Source: Nitrospirae bacterium GWC2_42_7
Lineage (GTDB): Bacteria; Nitrospirota; Thermodesulfovibrionia; Thermodesulfovibrionales; UBA6898
Length of the DNA stretch: 10,721 bases
Direction: 5' to 3'
Assembly: GCA_001803645.1 (NCBI GenBank)
Contig: MHDW01000214.1
Span: 1 to 10,721 of the forward strand
This document shows positions 1-6,406 of the stretch, piece by piece. The translations under genes were made by a program, and so were the position numbers. Within the stretch, counting starts at the first letter, position 1, and each line of letters begins with the position of its first letter. The notes beneath the pieces were generated by a model that worked only from the letters and a program-made list of their open reading frames with translations, ran no database searches and was not told the DNA's origin.

Positions 1-2
1 CA

Positions 3-476
3 GTCAATTCATATCCTGCAGCCAAATTCTGGCTCCACTGCAATCACGTTCATGTCTCCGGGCAGAAAATGTCCAAGAGCAAGGGGAATATCTATTACAC
101 TGATATGCTTCTTAAAAAAGGTTATTCGATGGCGGAGATCAGGTTCTTTCTTGTTTATGAGCATTACAGGGATAAAATAAATTTCACTGGGCAGAATATG
201 CAGTCAAGCGCTCTGAAGCTCAGGGAATTCCTTCAGATCATGGAGAAATTTAAAAAAAGATCAGGCCATACATCAGGGATCGAGAGTAGAACCAGCAGGG
301 AAATAAAAAAAGTCTTCTCTGATAACATGGATGCTGATCTGAATGTAAGAAAGGCTTTTGACAGTATAAATGGCATCCTGCACAGCATCGAACCAGACAG
401 AATGTCACCATCTGAAGCTGCAGGAATATTGCGATCTGTTAAAAAGATCGATGAAGTCCTTAAGGTCATTTATTAA
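3..476 (+). CDS. cysS: Cysteinyl-tRNA synthetase, C-terminal part (5' truncated by window edge)
   Basis: Class I aminoacyl-tRNA synthetase that charges tRNA-Cys with cysteine in the cytoplasm. The frame is open from base 3, so the gene starts before the window; 157 residues are visible. The catalytic signature KMSKSKGN lies at fragment residues 22-29, preceded by FWLHCNHV, which matches the region before KMSKS in CysRS. It is followed by a segment with RFFLVYEHYRDKINFT, the conserved stretch that closes the CysRS catalytic part, and then by about 100 mostly helical residues expected for the DALR-type tRNA-binding region. An internal ATG at 69 falls inside the KMSKS motif and is not a real start. 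The assignment to CysRS rather than another class I enzyme rests on the YR..NFT context and the short C-terminal region. The zinc-binding residues and HIGH motif lie outside the window. Confidence 0.88.
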   Translation, partial: VNSYPAAKFWLHCNHVHVSGQKMSKSKGNIYYTDMLLKKGYSMAEIRFFLVYEHYRDKINFTGQNMQSSALKLREFLQIMEKFKKRSGHTSGIESRTSREIKKVFSDNMDADLNVRKAFDSINGILHSIEPDRMSPSEAAGILRSVKKIDEVLKVIY

Positions 477-592
477 CTTGAGTTATTGCAGCTTTTAAAA
501 AATACAGCTCCTCATAGGTCATGGATTCATCAGGTTTAGTTTTAATCTGTGTCTGGTTAAAGACCAGCATCCGGCTCCTGTTGATTTCTTCA

Positions 593-622
593 TTGACTAA
601 TTGCCCGTGAAAATGCTAATAT
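593..622 (+). promoter_or_regulatory. Candidate sigma70 promoter for the cold-shock gene
   Basis: TTGACT at 593-598, an 18-base spacer, and TAATAT at 617-622 with a TG two bases upstream of the -10 (TGc at 614-616, an extended -10 arrangement). Transcription would start near 629, giving a csp leader of about 110 bases that contains the hairpin at 658-692. The -10 matches the consensus at only four of six positions, so this is a candidate only. Confidence 0.4.
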
Positions 623-657
623 CTAGTTGGAATTTTAGAAGTTTTTGCGATTACAGA

Positions 658-692
658 GGCCACAAAGACTTTTGACTTTGTGACCTTTTTTT
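658..692 (+). terminator. Terminator-like hairpin with T tract before csp
   Basis: GGCCACAAAG (658-667) pairs with CTTTGTGACC (676-685) with a single mismatch around an 8-base loop, and seven T residues follow at 686-692. This has the form of an intrinsic terminator. It ends about 180 bases after the cysS stop and 46 bases before the csp start. It could end the cysS transcript, or it could act as an attenuator in the csp leader if the promoter at 593-622 is real. Confidence 0.6.
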
Positions 693-738
693 ATTGAGGC
701 CTTCTGAGATTTTAGTTTAGAAAAAGGAGGTAAAAGAA

Positions 739-939
739 ATGACTGAAGGAACTGTAAAATGGTTTAATGAGAGTAAAGGTTTTGGCTTTATTACAAGTGA
801 AGACGGAAGTGAAGCTTTTGTACACCATACATCCATCCAGGGCAATGGCTTTAAAACCCTTGCCGAAGGTGACAGGGTCAGCTTTGATACTGAAAAAGGA
901 CCGAAAGGCCCCAAGGCTATCAATGTTGTCAAACTGTAA
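739..939 (+). CDS. csp: Cold-shock protein (CspA family, single CSD domain)
   Basis: A 66-residue single-domain nucleic-acid-binding protein of the CspA family, normal in length. These proteins bind single-stranded RNA and DNA and act as RNA chaperones or antiterminators. The N-terminus TVKWFN is the family's first strand. RNP1 is KGFGFI at residues 13-18. RNP2 is FVHHTSI at 27-33, with His-Thr where most homologues have Phe-Ser, a mild departure. The end follows the usual pattern of GPKGPKA.NV. The start is well supported by AGGAGGT at 725-731, seven bases before the ATG. A terminator hairpin follows directly. Which csp paralogue it is cannot be said from the sequence. Confidence 0.96.
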   Translation: MTEGTVKWFNESKGFGFITSEDGSEAFVHHTSIQGNGFKTLAEGDRVSFDTEKGPKGPKAINVVKL

Positions 940-945
940 TTAGGA

Positions 946-980
946 GAAAAGGGCCCCTTCCTTAAGGAGGGGGCCTTTTC
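946..980 (+). terminator. Strong GC-rich hairpin after csp
   Basis: Arms at 946-961 and 966-980 pair over about 15 base pairs with one bulged G and a TTAA loop. The arms run from GAAAAGG at the 5' end to CCTTTTC at the 3' end, so the T run is part of the stem, as in bidirectional terminators. It would end the csp transcript. The next gene starts 13 bases later with no visible promoter, so some read-through is likely. Confidence 0.75.
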
Positions 981-993
981 ATTCAGGAGAAAC

Positions 994-1383
994 ATGAACC
1001 ACACTATGAACAGCAAAAAGAATGCAGTAAGGGTAGAAAGAATTCAACAAAAACGAGATGCAGGCATTGTTTCTACACACTACCCTGAGGTCGCAGGCAT
1101 TGTTATCAATATGATGTACAATCAGAAGGGGATAAAAAAATCATTACAGCGTACTGTTAATTTCTTCCCGAGCAGTTGTGCTTTATTCAGGATAGACTGT
1201 CTTTGCAAAGACTGTGTTGATGGTGGATTTGATATGTCACAGGTTATAACAGCAATGATCGGAAAACGCAAAGAAGCGGCAAAAGGAACACTCAACTGCG
1301 AGGGCAATGGAGCTGGCAATGGATCTTCTGCTGAACATGCAACTATTGTCTACGAAGTAGCCATACAATACGCTAAGAACTAA
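994..1383 (+). CDS. Conserved-looking small protein with a cysteine cluster, unknown function
   Basis: A 129-residue soluble protein with no signal peptide or membrane segment. I do not recognise a named family. The middle holds five cysteines: C62, then C69, C71 and C74 in a CxCxxC arrangement, and C102. They surround a GGFDMSQVI stretch, which suggests a metal site or a redox site; this is inference. The first 40 residues are basic and include HYPEVAGIVINM. AGGAGA at 985-990 lies only three bases before the ATG at 994, which is short; an in-frame ATG at 1006 is the alternative start. The gene sits right behind the csp terminator with no promoter of its own in view, so it may be expressed by read-through from csp. 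Its stop codon touches the stop of the convergent dus gene. Confidence 0.72.
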   Translation: MNHTMNSKKNAVRVERIQQKRDAGIVSTHYPEVAGIVINMMYNQKGIKKSLQRTVNFFPSSCALFRIDCLCKDCVDGGFDMSQVITAMIGKRKEAAKGTLNCEGNGAGNGSSAEHATIVYEVAIQYAKN

Positions 1384-2376
1384 TCATTTTACTGCAGGAA
1401 TTGGCTGATATTTATCAGGAAAAGCCCGTAGTTCTTCTATTAATCGCAGCATATCATCCAATGTCACAGCATGGAAAGCCCTGTCTTTCAGTCCCTTTAC
1501 GGCCATTCCCTTCACATACCATCCAAAGAATTTTCGGAATAGCATAACTCCTTTTTCCTCACCATAGAATTGGGTATTCAAAGCAAGATGTTTTTTCATA
1601 GTTTGAGTTTTTTCAAGAATATCGGGATTTAGAGGTGTTATTCCGTTCTTCATATATTCTGCTGTTGCACGGAATATCCACGGATTACCTAGAGCACCCC
1701 TTGCTATAGCCACACCATCGCAGCCTGTTTCATCAAAGAGCTTTTTTATCAGACTCGGGGAAAAGGCATCTCCGCTGGCAATTACCGGTATTTTCAGTGA
1801 TTCTTTAACTTTTCTGATTATGTTGTAATCAACCTGTCCGCGGTATCCCTGCAATCTGGTTCTGCCGTGAATAGTAAGCCCTTTTACGCCTGCATCCTGC
1901 GCGCAGAGCGCGGCCTCAACAGCATTAACGGATGTCTCAGCCCAGCCTGCGCGTATTTTAACTGTGACAGGCAGGCTGGTATTTTCGACAATTACTTTCA
2001 GGAGTTCGTGAAGTTTCACCAAATCCTTCATGAGAGCAGCGCCTTTACCGCTTGATACCACCTTGGGTGCCGGACATGCGGCATTGAAGTCTATCATATC
2101 AAAAGCATACCCTGACAGAGCATCCAGAGCCCTTTTAATGATCTCGGGATCGTTGCCGAGGATCTGCACAGCTAACGGTCTGTCATTCATGTCTGAAGAA
2201 AGCATTTTAAGAGTGTTTTTGCTTTTATGAACCAGAGCATGGGAGCTTATCATCTCGGTAAATGCGAGCCCGCATCCAAGAGACCTGTTGATCAGGCGGT
2301 ATGGCAGGTCGCTAATCCCTGCCATAGGCGCAAGGACAAGAGAAGAAGGAAGACTTAAATTTCCGATAGAAAGCAT
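1384..2376 (-). CDS. dusB: tRNA-dihydrouridine synthase (DusB/NifR3 family)
   Basis: A 330-residue FMN-dependent enzyme that reduces specific uridines in tRNA to dihydrouridine, using NADPH. The TIM-barrel start has LAPMAGISDLPYR at residues 15-27, the FMN-binding signature. The catalytic cysteine is C101 in NAACPAPKV. VKIRAGW lies at 139-145, IHGRTR at 169-174, and the phosphate-binding end GVAIARGALGNPWIF at 221-235. A helical C-terminal domain follows. Length and motifs match DusB; the usual NMGC before the catalytic cysteine reads NAAC here. The gene is alone on its strand. Its stop abuts the stop of the upstream convergent gene with no base between. No clear Shine-Dalgarno is visible, and a TATAAT eight bases before the ATG hints at a leaderless transcript. 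Confidence 0.93.
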   Translation of the reverse strand: MLSIGNLSLPSSLVLAPMAGISDLPYRLINRSLGCGLAFTEMISSHALVHKSKNTLKMLSSDMNDRPLAVQILGNDPEIIKRALDALSGYAFDMIDFNAACPAPKVVSSGKGAALMKDLVKLHELLKVIVENTSLPVTVKIRAGWAETSVNAVEAALCAQDAGVKGLTIHGRTRLQGYRGQVDYNIIRKVKESLKIPVIASGDAFSPSLIKKLFDETGCDGVAIARGALGNPWIFRATAEYMKNGITPLNPDILEKTQTMKKHLALNTQFYGEEKGVMLFRKFFGWYVKGMAVKGLKDRAFHAVTLDDMLRLIEELRAFPDKYQPIPAVK

Positions 2377-2384
2377 GATTATTT

Positions 2385-2390
2385 ATTATA
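2385..2390 (-). promoter_or_regulatory. Possible -10 box for dusB
   Basis: A perfect TATAAT on the minus strand ends eight bases before the dusB ATG, so transcription would begin about at the start codon. No good -35 is present at 16-18 bases (GACTTA at 17 bases is poor). The sequence around it is AT-rich, so chance is a real possibility. Confidence 0.25.
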
Positions 2391-2492
2391 CATTACAAGA
2401 GAACTCATAAGTCTCTCGACAAATATAACACCTGTTGACTATAGGATCAGAAAAAGCAGCATGTCGCAGTTATATGAAACGTATACAGCAAG

Positions 2493-2520
2493 TTGCGTTA
2501 TTGAAATTATACTATATAAT
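2493..2520 (+). promoter_or_regulatory. Candidate promoter for the two membrane-protein genes
   Basis: TTGCGT at 2493-2498, a 16-base spacer, and a perfect TATAAT at 2515-2520. Transcription would start near 2527, leaving a leader of about 46 bases with AGGAGG at 2564-2569. The -35 is weak, and the call rests mainly on the -10 and its position. Confidence 0.42.
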
Positions 2521-2572
2521 TAAGATTAACCATCTATAAAGTTTTCAGCTTAAGGGCATCGAAAGGAGGAAA

Positions 2573-2902
2573 ATGAAACAGAGCAGAATTTATCTGAATT
2601 TATGCATACTCGGCGCATTTATCCCATGGTATATTTTAGTCGGATTTTTTGGGACTGAAAACGTATCTCTGCCGTCTTTTTTCATCTCGATCTTCGCAAA
2701 CAATGTAGCATCTGCAGTTGCAGCTGATCTGATCGTTTCAGGTCTGGTGTTTTTTGCATTCGTATATTTTGAAGGAAGGCGCATGGGGCTTAAACATCTC
2801 TGGATATATGTTTTGGCAACCTTGCTCGTAGGGCTTTCTTTCGGACTGCCTTTGTTCCTGTATTACCGCGCCAAGGCGATCGAACAGTCTGTTGAGTTAT
2901 AG
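2573..2902 (+). CDS. DUF2834 family membrane protein
   Basis: A 109-residue inner-membrane protein. It fits the DUF2834 pattern as I remember it: a first helix at about 7-26 with FIPWY, the motif FFISIFANNVAS at 36-47, a second helix at about 48-66 ending in YFEGRRMG, and a third at about 76-98 ending in GLPLFLYYRAK. The family has no known biochemical function. The start follows AGGAGG at 2564-2569, three bases before the ATG. A second membrane protein begins 53 bases after the stop on the same strand, so the two are probably co-transcribed. Confidence 0.85.
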   Translation: MKQSRIYLNLCILGAFIPWYILVGFFGTENVSLPSFFISIFANNVASAVAADLIVSGLVFFAFVYFEGRRMGLKHLWIYVLATLLVGLSFGLPLFLYYRAKAIEQSVEL

Positions 2903-2955
2903 AATTTGTACAGGGATATTGAAGATGCAGAGCCTTACTTAATTCAGGAGGAACT

Positions 2956-3369
2956 ATGGATTTTGCAAAGACAGCTATATTAACAGGCGGAATTCTGTCG
3001 TTTGGGGTTGCAGCAGGGCATAGCCTGTTCTACCGTTTATTTGGGTGGAAAAGTGAGTTTGAAAAGATCTCCATACTTAACAGAAAAATCTTATATACCA
3101 TCCATGTTTTCCTGACGATCTTCTTCCTGATATTTGCTTCTATATCCATTTTGTTTGCCGAAGAACTCAGCACAGGTAAAGGACTTGCCGGAAGTATTTG
3201 CTTTGGATATGCTCTTTTATGGTTTATACGTCTTATTTGGCAGATAGGATACTTCAGACTATCTGAGATCCCTTATAACAGGAACCTCCTGGTTCTTCAC
3301 TATTTCCTCATCTTCTTGTTTGCTATTCTCTCTTTGTGCTATCTTGCACCTTTAGTGCAAGACCGATGA
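2956..3369 (+). CDS. Small four-helix integral membrane protein, unknown function
   Basis: A 137-residue protein with four hydrophobic helices at about 6-26, 46-69, 77-100 and 110-131 and almost no soluble part, so it lies in the inner membrane. Polar residues that could matter are H22 in the first helix, H50 at the start of the second, R92 in the third and H115 in the fourth. The paired histidines near membrane faces might bind a metal or haem, but I recognise no family and this is speculation. AGGAGG at 2946-2951 with a four-base spacer supports the start. It probably forms an operon with the DUF2834 gene. A 7-bp inverted repeat, CTTGCAC/GTGCAAG at 3343-3361, covers its last codons. Confidence 0.75.
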   Translation: MDFAKTAILTGGILSFGVAAGHSLFYRLFGWKSEFEKISILNRKILYTIHVFLTIFFLIFASISILFAEELSTGKGLAGSICFGYALLWFIRLIWQIGYFRLSEIPYNRNLLVLHYFLIFLFAILSLCYLAPLVQDR

Positions 3370-3411
3370 ATTGCATGAGGAGAAAGTATCAGGTTTTGAG
3401 ACATGAAGCAG

Positions 3412-3433
3412 AAGTCGCGCCTCTGCGACTTTT
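3412..3433 (+). terminator. Hairpin between convergent genes
   Basis: AAGTCGC (3412-3418) pairs perfectly with GCGACTT (3425-3431) around a 6-base loop, and the T run reaches TTTT. It lies between the membrane-protein gene on the plus strand and the permease gene on the minus strand, where a shared terminator is expected. The T tract is short, and it is weaker still on the minus strand. Confidence 0.5.
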
Positions 3434-3455
3434 CCCATACCGCCGACAGCCTGCG

Positions 3456-4634
3456 CTATTCGCCGAGAAGTTCGCCGATGGGTTTCAGATCTTCCACCCT
3501 ATCGCATACTGCCTTGATGATCATGATAATGGGCACGCCCAGCAATAAACCCCATACGCCCCACAACCAGCCCCAAAACAGCACGCTGACGAAAACCACA
3601 ACCGGGCTCATCCGGCTTGCCCGACCTGTAAGCCATGGCGTCAGCAAATAACCTTCAAGACCTGTGATGACCAGCGAGATGCCGGAAACCAAAAGCGTCA
3701 CGCTGATCGTTCCGAATTGGAGAAAGGCGAAGAATGCTATGCCGCCGGTAACTATGACCGGACCAAGATAGGGGACAGTATTTAATACCCCGGCAGCGAT
3801 TCCCCAGATTGCCGCATGCTCAAGGCCGATCCAGAGAAACGCAAGCCAGGTCACTACGCCCACGAGAATGCTGGTGAATATCTGCACCAGAAGATAGCGT
3901 TGGATCTGGGCGGTAATTTCATCCAGCACCTGGTGGGTGATCTTTTTCTTGCTGAAGGTGGGGCCGTTGATCTTGACCAGTTTGCGCCGGAAAGTGTCGC
4001 CGGAAACCAACATAAAATATGCCAGAAACAATACCACAGTGAACTGGCCGGCAAACACGATCATACCCTTGGTCCCTATCCAAAGGTACTCTTTGACATT
4101 AAGTTTCGGCTTTTCGATCTGCACACGTGTCACCCCGCGCGAGGGAGCAGGAGATGGAGCGCCTGTCTCGCTTGCTACCTGCTCGAGTTGAGTGGCGGTT
4201 TTTTGCACATTCTCGATCGTGCTTTCAGATGTTCCCCGTTCTTTGAGCCTTGCCAGTCGGATCTTCTGCGCAGCTTCGGGCAGGGTTTCGATCAGCTTGA
4301 CAGCATCGTCGCTGAGCGAATAGACCAGAGCGCCTGTCCCTCCAACAATACTGAGCAGCAACACAGCAGCCCCGATAGCGCGCGTAATCCGCCATTTTTG
4401 CATCAGATTGACAGGGGGAGAAAGTGCATAGCTGATCATCACACCCAACATCAATGGGATGAAAATCGCCTTGGCCCAATGCAGCACAAAGATGACTGCG
4501 AGCACCGCGAGCAGTGCAAGCGAAAAACTGTACACATCAACCTGAGTGCGCAGCACCAAAGGAGCTGTTTTTGGAGATTCCGGGCTGTCTTTGTCCTGGT
4601 CAGTGTCAGACTTGGGTGAAAGTTTATTCTTCAT
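3456..4634 (-). CDS. AI-2E/PerM family transporter
   Basis: A 392-residue inner-membrane permease of the AI-2 exporter family (PF01594, named for TqsA/YdiK/PerM). A charged cytoplasmic start of about 30 residues is followed by paired helices at about 34-52 and 55-73 and a third at 85-106. A soluble, partly coiled segment spans about 107-185. The C-terminal half is a cluster of helices with the signature GVLNTVPYLGPVI at 282-294. The last part has LTGRASRMSPVVVFVSVLFWG and then LLLGVPIIMII, as in the family. The substrate cannot be read from sequence; members export autoinducer-2, act as Na+/H+ antiporters, or are unassigned. A PSPAPSRG linker at about 160-167 is low-complexity. The gene is richer in GC than its neighbours (lines I counted reached 57-62%). 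No convincing promoter or Shine-Dalgarno precedes the ATG. It is divergent from the phospholipase D-like gene. Confidence 0.9.
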   Translation of the reverse strand: MKNKLSPKSDTDQDKDSPESPKTAPLVLRTQVDVYSFSLALLAVLAVIFVLHWAKAIFIPLMLGVMISYALSPPVNLMQKWRITRAIGAAVLLLSIVGGTGALVYSLSDDAVKLIETLPEAAQKIRLARLKERGTSESTIENVQKTATQLEQVASETGAPSPAPSRGVTRVQIEKPKLNVKEYLWIGTKGMIVFAGQFTVVLFLAYFMLVSGDTFRRKLVKINGPTFSKKKITHQVLDEITAQIQRYLLVQIFTSILVGVVTWLAFLWIGLEHAAIWGIAAGVLNTVPYLGPVIVTGGIAFFAFLQFGTISVTLLVSGISLVITGLEGYLLTPWLTGRASRMSPVVVFVSVLFWGWLWGVWGLLLGVPIIMIIKAVCDRVEDLKPIGELLGE

Positions 4635-4801
4635 TTTTGCTTTCTCTATACACTATAGCACCAAAACATAAAAAAACTACTGATCATTCTGCTGCCTGAG
4701 CAGAAATGAGGAGACTTTAAGCTCAGGAAATGACTGAGAAACCTGAGTCAACGGAAAAAGGGTGAAATCGTACGCAGGAGATTTTCGTGATAAGATAGAA
4801 C

Positions 4802-6193
4802 ATGACAATCATCAAGCATTTCTTTTTGTTTTTTCTATTTGTATCCATTTTCCCCCTCAGTGGTGGATGTGCGACCTTGCCGAACGTCTCCGAAAAGATT
4901 GATGAGGCACAGACTACAGATAAGCCTCGTCAGATCGTTTCGTCCAAGGGACTGATATCACCGGAAAAAAGCAAGGCTATCATGGAACGGCTGAAGCGAT
5001 CGGTTGATCCGACGGACATTCTGGAACGCCACACTGCTGTGGTGGAATCAGTAACTGAAAGCCCGCTGACAAAGGGAAACAAAGTATCCCTGCTCGCCGA
5101 TGGTCTGGCTACCTATGCCGCCATGTTCAAAGTCATAGAAAAGGCCAAAGACCATATCAACCTTGAAAGCTATATTATTGAAGATGATGAAACAGGCCGC
5201 AAATTTGCTGATCTGTTACTGCAAAAACAGGCGGAAGGTGTTCAGGTTAATGTTATCTATGACAGCGTGGGCAGTATGAATACGCCTGCTTCTTTTTTCC
5301 AGCGCCTGCGTGACAGCGGAATTAAGGTGGTCGGATTCAATCCGCTAAATCCACTGGCAGACCGCGATAAATGGGGACTGACACACCGGGACCACCGCAA
5401 GATCTTAATAGTCGACGGCAAAGTCGCCATTATCGGGGGTATCAACATCAGCAAGGTTTATTCGAGTAGTCCTTTTAAACGGAAACGGAACGAAAAGGCG
5501 ACAGTTCACTGGCGTGACACAGACATTCAAATTGAAGGCCCGGCTGTGGCTGAATTCCAGAAGCTCTTTTTTGACACCTGGCAAAAGCAGAAAGGCCCGG
5601 AACTTTCGGGGAGGAACTATTTTCCTGATCTGAAAGAACAGGGAAATGCCCTGGTGCGGGTGGTAGGCAGCACCCCGGGACAGGACAACAGGGTAACTTT
5701 TATTATGTATGTGTCTGCCATCACGTTTGCCGAGCATTCGATCCATATGACGAATTCTTATTTTATCCCAGACGACCAGATTGTTACGGCCCTTACTGAG
5801 GCTGCAGAGCGCGGTGTTGACGTAAAGATCATTCTCCCCGGAGTCACTGATTCTAAGCTGGCATTATATGCACAGAGGTATCATTATTCCGGGCTTTTGA
5901 GATCAGGAGTGAAGATATACGAGCACAGCACTTCCCTGCTTCATGCGAAGACAGCAGTAGTTGACAAGGTCTGGTCAACAGTCGGCTCAACCAACATGGA
6001 TTTCCTGAGCTTATTAAACAATGATGAAGTGAATGCGGTTATCCTGAGCAAGGAGTTTGCCATTGAAATGGAGAAAATGTTTGCCGGCGATCTTGAGAAT
6101 TCCAAACAGATCCAATGGGAGGAGTGGAAAGAAAGACCGTTGCTGCCCAGGCTCAGGGAGTGGTTCATTAATTTATTCGTCCGATGGTTATAA
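4802..6193 (+). CDS. Phospholipase D-like lipoprotein, cardiolipin synthase type
   Basis: A 463-residue member of the PLD superfamily, resembling the bacterial cardiolipin synthases that join two phospholipids (ClsB/ClsC-like). Both HKD motifs are intact: HRKILIVD with H198, K200 and D205, and HAKTAVVD with H381, K383 and D388. Each is followed by the usual GG.N or GS.N element (GGINI; GSTNMD). The N-terminus is a hydrophobic signal ending in LSGGC with C23, a plausible lipobox, so the protein is probably a periplasm-facing lipoprotein rather than one with two membrane helices as in ClsA. The ATG lacks a well-spaced Shine-Dalgarno: AGGAGA lies at 4776-4781, about 20 bases upstream. The start is chosen because it gives the full signal peptide. 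A general PLD phosphodiesterase remains possible. A gene for a second exported protein follows on the same strand. Confidence 0.9.
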   Translation: MTIIKHFFLFFLFVSIFPLSGGCATLPNVSEKIDEAQTTDKPRQIVSSKGLISPEKSKAIMERLKRSVDPTDILERHTAVVESVTESPLTKGNKVSLLADGLATYAAMFKVIEKAKDHINLESYIIEDDETGRKFADLLLQKQAEGVQVNVIYDSVGSMNTPASFFQRLRDSGIKVVGFNPLNPLADRDKWGLTHRDHRKILIVDGKVAIIGGINISKVYSSSPFKRKRNEKATVHWRDTDIQIEGPAVAEFQKLFFDTWQKQKGPELSGRNYFPDLKEQGNALVRVVGSTPGQDNRVTFIMYVSAITFAEHSIHMTNSYFIPDDQIVTALTEAAERGVDVKIILPGVTDSKLALYAQRYHYSGLLRSGVKIYEHSTSLLHAKTAVVDKVWSTVGSTNMDFLSLLNNDEVNAVILSKEFAIEMEKMFAGDLENSKQIQWEEWKERPLLPRLREWFINLFVRWL

Positions 6194-6274
6194 AACATTT
6201 CGTCAACGGTGTGAGTGAGTCATGTGAATCAGATACATATTAAGGGTATCAAAATTGAAGCTGTATCTGCGCAG

Positions 6275-6396
6275 AAAATCCCTCCTACCCTCCCTTTGCC
6301 AAAGGGAGGAATCAGTGTTCCCTCTTTGGCAAAGAGGGGTGAGGGGTATTTTAGTTCCCCTCCCTTGAGGGGAGGGGATGAAGGGGAGGGTGATTT
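6275..6396 (+). repeat. Multi-hairpin GC-rich repeat (REP/MITE-like)
   Basis: About 122 bases made of three hairpins. The first has CTCCCTTTG pairing with CAAAGGGAG; the second has CCTCTTTG pairing with CAAAGAGG; the third has CCCCTCCC pairing with GGGGAGGG around TTGA. The outer ends AAATC.CTCC and GGGTGATTT are roughly inverted. The first two hairpins together (6275-6352) also form one long imperfect palindrome running from AAAAT to ATTTT. Elements of this style occur in many copies in genomes of Nitrospirota, Deltaproteobacteria and some others; that is recalled, not checked. It lies between the PLD gene and the signal peptide of the next gene, and is open in one frame by chance. Confidence 0.8.
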
Positions 6397-6406
6397 AAGT
6401 GACTTT

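Noticed and set aside
717..1016. A 99-codon minus-strand frame covering csp
   Set aside because: The csp reading on the plus strand has RNP1, RNP2 and a strong Shine-Dalgarno; the antisense frame has none of these.
3816..4619. A 267-codon open frame on the plus strand opposite the permease gene
   Set aside because: It is antisense to a clear AI-2E family gene. Its product is rich in His, Cys and Gln with no domain, as expected from a GC-rich shadow frame.
4652..4657. TATAGT on the minus strand as a -10 box for the permease gene
   Set aside because: No acceptable -35 lies 16-18 bases upstream.
4687..4705. Inverted repeat TTCTGCT/AGCAGAA between the divergent permease and phospholipase D-like genes, considered as an operator
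   Set aside because: A seven-pair palindrome in 167 bases is easily due to chance, and no promoter could be placed beside it with confidence.
6275..6396. CRISPR array or intrinsic terminator in place of the repeat
   Set aside because: The hairpins differ in sequence and are not separated by regular spacers. The GC-rich stems have no T tract after them, so neither label fits.
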